NCBI RefSeq assembly: GCF_000498395.2
Contig: NZ_CP010979.1
Location: 5,366,501 to 5,430,500, forward strand
Origin: Pseudomonas putida S13.1.2
GTDB lineage: Bacteria > Pseudomonadota > Gammaproteobacteria > Pseudomonadales > Pseudomonadaceae
Length of the DNA stretch: 64,000 nt
Reading direction: 5' to 3'
Shown here: positions 1 to 7,920 of the stretch, one piece after another
How the letters are laid out: each line of letters begins with the position of its first letter
Numbering within the stretch: position 1 is the first letter of the stretch
Position numbers and translations under genes: made by a program
The notes under the pieces: model-generated
Database searches by the model: none
What the model saw: the letters and a program-made list of their open reading frames with translations, nothing else
What the model was told of the DNA's origin: nothing

Positions 1-168
1 CAATCCAGCCTGGCCGGCCAGCAAGGCTTCGCGCAGGCTTCTTAGCCATTGCAGGCGCTGGGCAACCGGCGGCAGGGGGGCGCCGGCAAAGGCCTGGCGC
101 TGGGCAGCGAACACCGCCGCGAGGTCGAGGTCGGATGGCACAGGGGGCAAGGCACTGGGCGCGTTCAT
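1..168 (-). CDS. calB: coniferyl aldehyde dehydrogenase, N-terminal fragment
   Basis: The gene runs leftward off the window edge, leaving only the first 56 codons, which begin MNAPSALPPVPSDLDLAAVF. This N-terminus, with the following QRLQWLRSLREALLAGQAGL stretch, resembles the start of Pseudomonas coniferyl aldehyde dehydrogenases (ALDH superfamily, NAD-dependent oxidation of coniferyl aldehyde to ferulate). The catalytic Cys and Glu lie outside the window, so the assignment rests on the N-terminus and on the divergent TetR gene, an arrangement I recall from P. putida. The ATG at 168 is the only convincing start. Another ALDH subfamily is possible. Confidence 0.7.
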   Translation of the reverse strand, partial: MNAPSALPPVPSDLDLAAVFAAQRQAFAGAPLPPVAQRLQWLRSLREALLAGQAGL

Positions 169-196
169 GGCAGCGTCTGATCCGGGCAGTGAGTTT

Positions 197-214
197 CTAG
201 AGCCTATACTCTAG
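197..214. promoter_or_regulatory. palindrome between calB and tetR, candidate TetR operator
   Basis: A perfect inverted repeat CTAGAG-N6-CTCTAG lies in the 150-base divergent region between the aldehyde dehydrogenase and the TetR regulator. TetR-family repressors usually bind short palindromes in the region they share with a divergent target, so this is the best candidate operator for the regulator at 319. Binding is inferred, not shown. Confidence 0.5.
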
Positions 215-318
215 TCTGCACGATGGTACGACTTTTTCCGTGCCGCCGAACGGTGCTTCCACCTGTAATACGCCGTAAGATGACCCTTTGATGAATGCCT
301 GCAGACTGGGAGCTGAGC

Positions 319-984
319 ATGGCCCCGCGCATGAAGACCCGAGAGCGCATCGTGCAGAACAGCCTGGAGCTGTTCAACCAGCAGGGCGAACGCAGCGTCA
401 GTACCAACCACATCGCCGCACACATGGAAATCTCGCCCGGCAACCTGTATTACCACTTCCCCAACAAGCAGGCGATCATTGCCCTGTTGTTCAGCCAGTA
501 TGAAGAACTGGTAGACAGCTTCTTGCGCCCGCCGCAAGGCCGCAAGGCAACCGTGGAAGACAAGCGCTTCTACCTCAAGGCCCTGTTGGCGGCGATGTGG
601 AACTACCGCTTTCTGCACCGCGACCTGGAGCACCTGCTGGACAGCGATGCAGAACTTGCCGCCCGTTACCGGCGTTTTTCCGAGCGCTGCCTGCGCCAGG
701 GCCAGGCGATCTACCGCGGCTTTGTCGACGCGGGCATCCTGGCCATGGTGCCGGCGCAAATCGAATCGCTGACCATCAATGCCTGGATTGTGCTGACGTC
801 CTGGGTTCGTTTTCTAAGCACGACGCGTGAACATTCCGCGCACCTGGGTGAAGAAGCCTTCAAGCGGGGCGTCTACCAGGTGCTGGTGCTGGAACTCGGC
901 TACGTCACCGAGAGTGCGCGCACTGCTGTTGACGCCCTGTGCCAGGAATTCCATGTACCGTTCAACCAGGCTCTGGAAACGTAA
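319..984 (+). CDS. TetR/AcrR family transcriptional regulator
   Basis: A 221-residue protein. The N-terminal helix-turn-helix of TetR type is clear: RERIVQNSLELFNQQG, then STNHIAAHMEISPGNLYYHF, which contains the recognition-helix signature (PGNLYYHFPNK). The C-terminal ligand-binding part has no family I can name. I chose the ATG at 319 because GGGAG lies seven bases upstream; an in-frame ATG at 295 lacks a ribosome binding site. It is divergent from the aldehyde dehydrogenase gene at 168, which suggests local control of that gene, possibly in response to an aromatic aldehyde. The effector is unknown. Confidence 0.88.
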   Translation: MAPRMKTRERIVQNSLELFNQQGERSVSTNHIAAHMEISPGNLYYHFPNKQAIIALLFSQYEELVDSFLRPPQGRKATVEDKRFYLKALLAAMWNYRFLHRDLEHLLDSDAELAARYRRFSERCLRQGQAIYRGFVDAGILAMVPAQIESLTINAWIVLTSWVRFLSTTREHSAHLGEEAFKRGVYQVLVLELGYVTESARTAVDALCQEFHVPFNQALET

Positions 985-1019
985 CCCAGGGCCCTAGTGC
1001 CATCGATCAGGAGATTGTC

Positions 1020-1874
1020 ATGCCCCTTGCGCAATTGATCACCCCGCAGCAGTTGGCCGAGCGTCTGGGCTCGCCCAAGTTGGTGATCCTCGACTGTCGC
1101 TTTGCCCTCGAGGATGTGGACTATGGCCAACGCAGCTATGCCCAGGGCCATATCGCCGGGGCGCATTTCGCCGACCTGGACCGCGACCTCAGCGGGCCGG
1201 TGAGCAAGGGGCGCACCGGGCGCCATCCATTGCCCGATGCGCACCGGCTGGTGGAGCGTCTGCGCGAGTGGGGCCTGGACAACGACAGCGAGGTGGTGCT
1301 TTACGACGACGGCCCCGGCGCCTTTGCGGCCAGGGCCTGGTGGCTGCTGGCCTGGTTGGGCAAGCGCAACGGCGTGGCGATCCTCGATGGTGGCCTGAAG
1401 GCCTGGCATGCGGCGCACCTGCCGTTGAGCCTGGACTCACCGCCCAAACGCGAAGGCACCTTCAGTGGTGAGCCGGATGCCAAGTTGCTGATCGATGCCG
1501 ACCACTTGGGCAAGCGCCTGGGTAGCCCAGACCTGACCTTGATCGATGCGCGAGCCTTGCCGCGGTTTCGCGGTGAAGTGGAGCCGATCGACCCGGTGGC
1601 GGGGCATATTCCCGGGGCCCAGTGCGCGGCGTTTACCGACAACATTGGGGCAGATGGGCGCTTTCTGCCAGCGGATCAGCTCAAGCAGCGTTTTGCCGAA
1701 AAGCTCGGTGGGCGGGCGCCGGAGCAGCTGGTGTCTTACTGCGGATCAGGGGTGACGGCTTGCCATAACCTGTTTGCCATGGCACTGGCGGGGTACCCGC
1801 TGGGCAAGCTGTATGCGGGGTCGTGGAGCGAGTGGATCAACAACCCGCAGCATGCCGTGGCCACCGGCGAGTAA
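1020..1874 (+). CDS. sseA: 3-mercaptopyruvate/thiosulfate sulfurtransferase (two-domain rhodanese)
   Basis: A 284-residue tandem rhodanese. The N-terminal inactive domain covers about residues 5-135 (DCRFALEDVDYGQRSYAQGHI), and the C-terminal catalytic domain about 155-280. The active-site loop is C241-G-S-G-V-T-A; CG[ST]GVTA is the signature of 3-mercaptopyruvate sulfurtransferases, while thiosulfate-preferring enzymes carry other loops. It transfers sulfane sulfur to cyanide or thiol acceptors in the cytoplasm. The ATG at 1020 follows AGGAG with good spacing. It lies 35 bases after the TetR gene on the same strand and could be partly read through from it. Substrate preference is inferred from the loop only. 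Confidence 0.85.
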   Translation: MPLAQLITPQQLAERLGSPKLVILDCRFALEDVDYGQRSYAQGHIAGAHFADLDRDLSGPVSKGRTGRHPLPDAHRLVERLREWGLDNDSEVVLYDDGPGAFAARAWWLLAWLGKRNGVAILDGGLKAWHAAHLPLSLDSPPKREGTFSGEPDAKLLIDADHLGKRLGSPDLTLIDARALPRFRGEVEPIDPVAGHIPGAQCAAFTDNIGADGRFLPADQLKQRFAEKLGGRAPEQLVSYCGSGVTACHNLFAMALAGYPLGKLYAGSWSEWINNPQHAVATGE

Positions 1875-1904
1875 GCAAGCGCGCTCTGCAAGGCTATCTT
1901 GGCT

Positions 1905-1992
1905 CTTGTGGGAGCGGGTTTACCCGCGAACACCGGCGAAGCCGGTGCCATCCTCCGCGCCGGATTCTTCGCGGGTGAACCCGCTCCCACAG
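1905..1992. repeat. REP pair (TGTGGGAGCGGG type), inverted
   Basis: Two oppositely oriented copies of the P. putida REP palindrome: GTGGGAGCGGGTTTACCCGC at 1908-1927 and its reverse form at 1969-1991, separated by a short GC-rich stem. It sits between the convergent sulfurtransferase and hydrolase genes. The same type recurs at 25217, 52051 and 63283. Confidence 0.9.
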
Positions 1993-2012
1993 GGTGTTGG
2001 GCAGGCCTTCAG

Positions 2013-3005
2013 TCACTGGCCGTCTACTAGCCACTGCGGAATCCGCCGCTCCAGGTAGTACCCAGGGTTACGCAGGCTGCCATCGACAAAGCCCACATGC
2101 CCGCCGCGGCGGTGCAGTTCGAAGCGGGTCTGGGGTGCCAGTTCACGGGCCGTAGGCAGGCTATGGCCGGACACGAACGGGTCATCGCTGGAGTGGATGA
2201 TCAGCGTCGGCGTGCGGTTCTGGCCGAGGAAGAAGTGGCTCGATGAGCGGCGATAGTAGTCGTGCGCATCGCGAAAGCCGTTGAGCGGTGCAGTGACCTT
2301 GCCGTCGAAATCCCAGAACGTGCGCAAGTTGCCCAGCTGCCCCAGGCGCTCCAGCGCCGCCAGCCGCTCATGCTGGCCCTGGTCGTGGAAGTGGCGCTGC
2401 TTGAGCTGAACATACGCCAGCATCTCGCGCATGAAATGCGCCTGATACACCTTGGAGAACCCCTGGCCGATACGGTCGGCACAGTGGTCCAGGCGAAAGG
2501 GCACCGACACGGCAACTGCCGCCTCCAGCTGGCTGGCAACGCCGCTTTCGCCCAGGTATTTCAACAGCACATTGCCACCCAGCGAGTAACCCACCGCATA
2601 CAGCGGCGCCAACGGGCGCTGGGCGCGCAGGTGGCTGACAATTTCTGCCAGGTCTTCGCTGGCGCCGGAATGGTAGCTGCGCGGCAACAGGTTGGGCTCG
2701 CCTGAACAACCACGCCAGTTCACCGCCACGCTGGCCCAGCCGCGACCTTGCAACGCTTGCTGCAAGCCTTTCACGTAGGGTGATTGAGACGAACCGGTCA
2801 GCCCATGCAGCACCAGCACCAGTGGCGCATGTGGCTGGTGCGGGCCGTGCCAGTCGAGGTCGATGAAGTCGCCGTCGGCCAGCCACAGGCGCTCGCGGTT
2901 GCGCTGCAGCTCAGGCAGCTTGCGCCACAGCGGGCCCCACAAGGTCTGCAGGTGGGGATTGGACAGGCCGATGGCCGGACGGAAGGTGGCGCTTGGGCTG
3001 GGCAT
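2013..3005 (-). CDS. YheT-type alpha/beta hydrolase
   Basis: A 330-residue alpha/beta hydrolase of the YheT/ABHD family. Visible elements are NPHLQTLWGPL near residue 16 (typical of this family), the oxyanion-hole stretch VLHGLTGSSQSPY, and the nucleophile elbow G-Y-S141-L-G-G-N. The acid and histidine are probably in HSSDDPFVSG and HRRGGHVGF near the C-terminus. E. coli YheT belongs to this family, and substrates are not well defined. I chose the ATG at 3005; an in-frame TTG three codons upstream has no better ribosome site. It is the last gene of the leftward M16 block, 60 bases from the neighbouring peptidase, and is probably co-transcribed. Confidence 0.85.
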   Translation of the reverse strand: MPSPSATFRPAIGLSNPHLQTLWGPLWRKLPELQRNRERLWLADGDFIDLDWHGPHQPHAPLVLVLHGLTGSSQSPYVKGLQQALQGRGWASVAVNWRGCSGEPNLLPRSYHSGASEDLAEIVSHLRAQRPLAPLYAVGYSLGGNVLLKYLGESGVASQLEAAVAVSVPFRLDHCADRIGQGFSKVYQAHFMREMLAYVQLKQRHFHDQGQHERLAALERLGQLGNLRTFWDFDGKVTAPLNGFRDAHDYYRRSSSHFFLGQNRTPTLIIHSSDDPFVSGHSLPTARELAPQTRFELHRRGGHVGFVDGSLRNPGYYLERRIPQWLVDGQ

Positions 3006-3065
3006 GCTGGGCAACTCGTGATGTGCCTGCCTAGAGTGCCATGAAAAAGCGCCACAGTACCTGCG

Positions 3066-4439
3066 CTATTGGTCGGTGGCTGGCAGTGCTTGTTGCTCGG
3101 CGTGTGGGCCGACACTGACGCGTACTGCCTGGCTCAAATCAAGCCGGCGCTGCATGACGGCGCGGACATCTGCCGGTGTCAGCATGGCAAGGCGGTCGAT
3201 GCAGGTGTCGAGATAATTGGCGGGCTGGCGTTGATAGGTGAGGTGCGTGAGCAAGGCTGCCAGGTTCTTGTTCTGTGCCACCTCGCGCAGCAGTTGCCCT
3301 GCCAGTTGCTTGCACGCCATTTGCAGCTCGGCCTGGGTTGGCCCTTGGTCGATGAACTCGCGCAGCAAGGTTTCTACCAGTACGTTGGAACCTTCGACGT
3401 ACTCTGGCGCGATGTCCCATTCGACGCTGAACAGGCCACCAGCGCTCAATGCATTTACCCGGGTATAGATGCCATACGTCAACCCGCGGCGGTGCCGCAG
3501 TTCATTCATCAAGCGTGACGCGATTCCCGACCCCAATACCTCATTGGCCAACACCATGGCCGGGTATTCCGGATGATTGGCTGGCACGCCCATGGGTAGT
3601 GCAATCAGGACGGCACTGCTCGCGCCAGGCTGTTCGACGTTGAACGTGGTGCCGGCTGCTGGAGTGGCGGCCGGCAGCTCGATTGCGGACCAGCCTTGCG
3701 GCAGTGCCTGACTGATCCGTTGTGAAACGGCCTGGGCCTGTGCAAGGGAAAGGTCCCCCACTACTACGATGTCCAGGTTACTGGCGCAGTAGGCGCGTTG
3801 GTGGAAGCGCCTCAGATCCTCAGGGGTAGCCTGGTCTATCCCTTGCTGAGTGCTGCCCAATGGGTTGCCATATTGATGACCACTGAACATATGCCGAAAG
3901 GCTTCGCTACGCGCCCTCAAGCGGGGGTGGTGCTCGCGAGATGCATTGTGCCGCAGCAGTTGGCTTTTTATCTTGGCTAGCGCGTCAGCGGTGAAGGCAG
4001 GGCGTGCTACAACGTCAATGAAAAGCGCCAGGGCCGGGTCGAGCAGCGCTTCGGTGCTCAAGCTTCGCAGGCTCAGGGTCGCGTGCTCCAGGCGTATCTG
4101 TTTTTCCATGACCGCGCCCAGGCGCTCCAGTTGCTCTGCTTGCTGGGTGGCTGTGTGCTGCTGGCTGCCTTCGTCGAGCATGTAGAACGCCAGGGATGCC
4201 AGGCCCGGGAGCACGGTGTCCTGGACCGTACCGGCCTTGAATCGCAGCACGATATCGACAATTGGCAGCCCCCGGGCCTCGACGAATTTCACCCCTGTGC
4301 CGCTGTCCGTCGTCCATTCCTGCATTTGGGTATCAATAGGTTCGAAGAGGTCCAGATCAACCCCCTGTGCCGAAACCAGCCCGCCATGAACAGGGTTGTC
4401 TGCAGCGGGTTGTTGCGGATTTGAATTCGAGTCATTCAT
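3066..4439 (-). CDS. M16B peptidase-like subunit without zinc site (second pair)
   Basis: A 457-residue M16 (insulinase) fold protein. The position where active members carry HxxEH reads TVLPGLASLAFYMLDEGSQQ, so zinc ligands are absent. The C-terminal half keeps LRHRRGLTYGIYTRV, containing the Arg/Tyr pair that the non-catalytic partner supplies in two-subunit M16B enzymes. Its partner is the gene at 4432-5733: the start codon overlaps that gene's stop by eight bases, pointing to coupled translation and a heterodimer. No signal peptide is visible (MNDSNSNPQQPAADNP), unlike the paralogue at 6430-7920. It is probably an essential structural subunit of a cytoplasmic peptidase. The substrate is unknown. 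Confidence 0.88.
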   Translation of the reverse strand: MNDSNSNPQQPAADNPVHGGLVSAQGVDLDLFEPIDTQMQEWTTDSGTGVKFVEARGLPIVDIVLRFKAGTVQDTVLPGLASLAFYMLDEGSQQHTATQQAEQLERLGAVMEKQIRLEHATLSLRSLSTEALLDPALALFIDVVARPAFTADALAKIKSQLLRHNASREHHPRLRARSEAFRHMFSGHQYGNPLGSTQQGIDQATPEDLRRFHQRAYCASNLDIVVVGDLSLAQAQAVSQRISQALPQGWSAIELPAATPAAGTTFNVEQPGASSAVLIALPMGVPANHPEYPAMVLANEVLGSGIASRLMNELRHRRGLTYGIYTRVNALSAGGLFSVEWDIAPEYVEGSNVLVETLLREFIDQGPTQAELQMACKQLAGQLLREVAQNKNLAALLTHLTYQRQPANYLDTCIDRLAMLTPADVRAVMQRRLDLSQAVRVSVGPHAEQQALPATDQ

Positions 4440-5733
4440 CAGCGCTTGCCTTGTGATGCGTAAAGGTGATGGTGGTCCGGGATTCGGTCAGGAAGTCATA
4501 GGCGGCCAGGCCGACCTGCTCGGCTGTCACGGCTTCGATGGCGTGCCGTTCATCCTCCAGTGCAACAGGGTCCAGGCCGCAGGCAGCCTGCTTGCCGATG
4601 GCTTCTGCCTGCTTGCTGATATCGTCCCTGTCGAATAATTGCTCGGCCAGAAGCCGTGCCTTGGCGCGCTGGAGGTCTTCTTTGCTGGGCGCTGACTGGC
4701 GGAACGCTTCGATTTCCATCAGCAGCCGTTCTGCCGCCGCCTCGGGTGCAACCTGCGGGCTGCAGAACGCGTAAAACGTCAGCAGGCTGTCACCACGTTG
4801 CCAGGGCTCATAGTCCGACCACACACCTTGCAGTACCGGTTCATCGCGCACGAGCAGGCGCTGGAGGATGCTCGCCTGGCCTTGGGCAAGAATCTGGGGC
4901 AGCAGACGCAGTGCATACGCTTGTGAGTCAGACAGGGCGGTGCATTGACTGGGGAGGTTGAAACTGATGATCACGCCCGTGCGCAGGCCGTGCTGGCGCA
5001 AGGTTTGAACGCGCCGAACCAGGCTGGAGGGCTCTACAGGTATTTGCCGGGCCGGCAGGCGATGAGCGGGGATCGTTGCAAAGTGTCGCGTTACCAGCGT
5101 TTGCAGTTGCGCCAAGGTAATGTCGCCGGCCACTGCCAGCGTCGCGTTGTTGGGGTGGTACCAGGTCCGGTACCACGTGCGTGCCGCGGCAGGTGTCATG
5201 TGGCCGAGGTCGGTCTTGTAGCCGATCACGGGCGTGCCATAGCCGCTGTTGTCATAGGCCAGCAGCAGGTGATGTTCCAGGGCCAGCGACCATGGGTCGT
5301 TATCGATATCCTCGCGTCGCTCGGCCATGACAACCGCCAGTTCGCGGGCAAAAGGTGCATCGCTGAGGGTGGCGCTGGCCATGATATCGGCCATGGCTTC
5401 CAGGGCGATCTCCAGGCGGCTGGCGGGCAACGTCAGCGGAAAGGCTGTGGCATCCGTGAGGGTGAATGCATTTGCCTCACCACCCAAGTGGGTCATGAGG
5501 GCGGAGTATTGGCCTCCGGCCAGTTTGCTGCTGCCTTCGAACAACAAATGTTCAAGGGCATGTGACAGGCCGGTGTGGCCTTCGGGCTCGTAGCTGGAAC
5601 CCACGTGATACCAAAGCTGCACGCTGACCAGAGGTGCGCGGTTGTCTTCACGCAGACAGACGCGCAGGCCATTGGCGAGGGTAAAGGCATTTACCCGGCT
5701 AGCCGGTGTGGGCGGGGAGGGGCGTTCGGTCAT
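4432..5733 (-). CDS. M16B zinc peptidase, catalytic subunit (second pair)
   Basis: A 433-residue M16 peptidase with an intact inverted zinc motif H58-A-L-E-H62 in TGLSHALEHLLFEG, and a third ligand probably E138 in VVMAERRED, 76 residues downstream as usual. The Arg/Tyr motif (RGLTY) found in the partner is missing here, as expected for a two-subunit enzyme. The N-terminus MTERPSPPTPASRVNAF has no signal peptide, so it is probably cytoplasmic. The ATG at 5733 is preceded by AAGGAG. The gene follows rsmD at a distance of 94 bases and overlaps its inactive partner. It is a paralogue of the exported pair at 6430-9268, so the block looks like a duplicated module with changed localisation. Confidence 0.9.
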   Translation of the reverse strand: MTERPSPPTPASRVNAFTLANGLRVCLREDNRAPLVSVQLWYHVGSSYEPEGHTGLSHALEHLLFEGSSKLAGGQYSALMTHLGGEANAFTLTDATAFPLTLPASRLEIALEAMADIMASATLSDAPFARELAVVMAERREDIDNDPWSLALEHHLLLAYDNSGYGTPVIGYKTDLGHMTPAAARTWYRTWYHPNNATLAVAGDITLAQLQTLVTRHFATIPAHRLPARQIPVEPSSLVRRVQTLRQHGLRTGVIISFNLPSQCTALSDSQAYALRLLPQILAQGQASILQRLLVRDEPVLQGVWSDYEPWQRGDSLLTFYAFCSPQVAPEAAAERLLMEIEAFRQSAPSKEDLQRAKARLLAEQLFDRDDISKQAEAIGKQAACGLDPVALEDERHAIEAVTAEQVGLAAYDFLTESRTTITFTHHKASADE

Positions 5734-5827
5734 GGTTGAAGTGCTCCTTCAAGAAACAAAGGAGCAGCTTCAGCCACGCAGGCGGTGGGAGTGCGGTAAC
5801 TAAGTAAGCCAAACCCGGTTTACGGGG

Positions 5828-6430
5828 TCATCCTCGCTGCCAGAGCGCGTAATGCACCTGGCCGGTTTTCTTCTCGCGGTGCAGGCGCCAGTTGCCGGGC
5901 ATCGGCAGCGTCGACGGCGCCGCTTCGCTTTCGGTGTAGATCAGCGCCTGTTCGCCCAGCCACTGGTTCTGCTCCAGCAGGTTGCAGGTGTTGGCCAGCA
6001 GGTCCTGGTGGAACGGTGGGTCGAGGAACACCACGTCAAACTGCTGCTTGGCCGGGCCTTGCAGGTAGCGCAGGGCATCGGTTTGCAGGATTTGCCCGCG
6101 CGGGCAACGCAGGATCTCGAGGTTGTTCTTCAGGTTGCCGATCGCCGCCGGGTTGCTGTCCAGTGCCACGGCATCCTTGGCGCCGCGAGACAGGGCCTCG
6201 AGCACCAGGGCGCCGCTGCCGGTGAAGGCATCCAGTACCCGGGCACCCTCGATGTGCGGCGCCAGCCAGTTGAACAGGGTTTCGCGCACGCGGTCAGGCG
6301 TTGGCCGCAGGCCTTCGCCTTCCGGTACCGCCAGGCGGCGGCTACGCCACTCGCCGGCGATGATGCGCAGGTGGCCCTGGCCCTTGCTTTGGCCCGATTG
6401 CGGGCGGGCGGGAGGGGTGGATCTTGGCAT
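5828..6430 (-). CDS. rsmD: 16S rRNA (guanine(966)-N(2))-methyltransferase RsmD
   Basis: A 200-residue SAM-dependent methyltransferase that modifies G966 of 16S rRNA. Seen: GHLRIIAGEWRSRRL near residue 19, LRPTPDRVRETLFNWL at 41-55 (strongly conserved in RsmD), SAM-binding VLDAFTGSGALVLEAL at about 65-80, and the catalytic motif D137-P-P-F. The start ATG overlaps the TAA of the preceding peptidase gene by one base (TAATG), indicating translational coupling. It is often found near ftsY in Pseudomonas. Its position between two M16 pairs suggests that a duplicated peptidase module flanks it. Confidence 0.95.
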   Translation of the reverse strand: MPRSTPPARPQSGQSKGQGHLRIIAGEWRSRRLAVPEGEGLRPTPDRVRETLFNWLAPHIEGARVLDAFTGSGALVLEALSRGAKDAVALDSNPAAIGNLKNNLEILRCPRGQILQTDALRYLQGPAKQQFDVVFLDPPFHQDLLANTCNLLEQNQWLGEQALIYTESEAAPSTLPMPGNWRLHREKKTGQVHYALWQRG

Positions 6431-7920
6431 TAGTGCTCCGGTACCCCGAGCGCTTGCTCGGAGGGCTTGTCAGTGGGTGCTGGCAGCGGTTTTTGTGGCA
6501 CTTTCGGGCCTACGGTGACGATCACCAGTTTATCGGCTGACAGGTGTTTGTTCATGGCCGCCCTGACCTGCTCGACGGTGAGGGCCTGGGACTGCTGCAT
6601 GAAGTCCTCCAGCCAGGTCAGTGGCAGATTGTAGAAGCCGATTGCGCCCAACTGGCCGACGATGCTGGCGTTGCTGGCATTGGACAGCGGGAAGCTGCCG
6701 GCCAGTTCGCGCTTGGCGTCGTCCAGCTCTTGCTGGGTGGGGCCTGTCTTGAGGTAGTCGGCAAGAATGTCCTGCACCAGCTTGAGCGTGCCTTCACTGA
6801 GCTCGGCACGGGTCTGCAGGTTGATCATGAACGGGCCGCGCACCTGCATGGGGCTGAACACCGAGTACACGCCGTAGGTCAGGCCACGCTTTTCACGCAC
6901 TTCGCTCATCAGCCGGGTACCGAAGGCGCCACCACCGAGGATCTGGTTACCCAGCGACAAGGCTGGCCAATCCGGGTCCTGGCGGTCGATACCAAGCTCG
7001 GCCAGCATGAGGTGAGTCTGTTTGGACGGGAAGTCGATGTGGGTCAGGCCGGCCTTGGCTTCACTGGGCTGGGCCGGTGCGGCAAGCGCCGGGCCCTTGG
7101 GCAGGCCCGCGGAAACCTGGGCGGCGATGGCTTCGGCCTCGGCACGGCTGAGGTCGCCGACCAGGGCGATTACTGCGTTGCCGCCGGTATAAGCCTTGGC
7201 GTGGAAGGCGCGCAGTTGTGCCAGGGTAATGCCGTTGATGGTGTCTGCGGTGCCATCGCTTGGGTGGGCGTAAGGGTGGTCACCATAGAGGTTGCCGAAC
7301 AGCGCCTTGCCAGCGATTTTGCCGGGGTTCTGCTTCTCGTATTCGAAGCCGGCCAGCATCTGGTTCTTGATGCGCTTGAGGGCGTCCTCAGGGAAGGTCG
7401 GCTTGCCGGCCACTTCGGTAAACAGCTTGAGCGCAGGTTCGCGCTTGTCCTTGATGCTGAGGCTGCGCAGCGATGCCACGGCCATGTCGCGGTAGGAGCC
7501 GTTGCCAAAGTCTGCGCCCAGGCCTTCGAAACCTTCGGCGATGGCGGTCACGTCCTTGCCGGCCACACCCTCGTTGAGCATGGCGTTGGTCAGTGCCGCC
7601 AAACCGGGTGTTCCGGCGTCCTGGCTGCTGCCGGCGGCGAAGGTGACGCGCAGGTCGAACATCGGCAGTTCGCGGGCCTCCACGAACAACACCCGGGCAC
7701 CCTCAGCGGTGCTCCAGTGCTGGATGTTCAGCTGGCGTCGGCTGGGTGCCTTGCCATCCAGCTCGGCCAGCGACTGCAAGGTGTTGGCCGGGCGGGCGGC
7801 GCTGGTGTCCGCCTTGGCGGCGTTGTCGGCCATGGCCGGGGCGGCCAGCACTGCCGCCAGTGCCAGGGCGCGGATGCCCGTGGCCAGCAGGGTTGGGCGC
7901 GGTGCGCGACGATCACTCAT
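6430..7920 (-). CDS. M16B peptidase-like subunit without zinc site, exported (first pair)
   Basis: A 496-residue M16 protein. A signal peptide is visible: MSDRRAPRPTLLATGIRA, then LALAAVLAAPAMA with cleavage before DNAAKAD. HxxEH is replaced by TPGLAALTNAMLNEGV, so there is no zinc site, whereas KRGLTYGVYSV retains the Arg/Tyr pair of non-catalytic M16B subunits. I chose the ATG at 7920 because GAGGAG lies just upstream and it overlaps the stop of the catalytic partner; an in-frame upstream ATG (7950) would lie inside that gene without a ribosome site. It probably forms a periplasmic heterodimer with the product of 7913-9268. The role is unknown. Confidence 0.9.
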   Translation of the reverse strand: MSDRRAPRPTLLATGIRALALAAVLAAPAMADNAAKADTSAARPANTLQSLAELDGKAPSRRQLNIQHWSTAEGARVLFVEARELPMFDLRVTFAAGSSQDAGTPGLAALTNAMLNEGVAGKDVTAIAEGFEGLGADFGNGSYRDMAVASLRSLSIKDKREPALKLFTEVAGKPTFPEDALKRIKNQMLAGFEYEKQNPGKIAGKALFGNLYGDHPYAHPSDGTADTINGITLAQLRAFHAKAYTGGNAVIALVGDLSRAEAEAIAAQVSAGLPKGPALAAPAQPSEAKAGLTHIDFPSKQTHLMLAELGIDRQDPDWPALSLGNQILGGGAFGTRLMSEVREKRGLTYGVYSVFSPMQVRGPFMINLQTRAELSEGTLKLVQDILADYLKTGPTQQELDDAKRELAGSFPLSNASNASIVGQLGAIGFYNLPLTWLEDFMQQSQALTVEQVRAAMNKHLSADKLVIVTVGPKVPQKPLPAPTDKPSEQALGVPEH

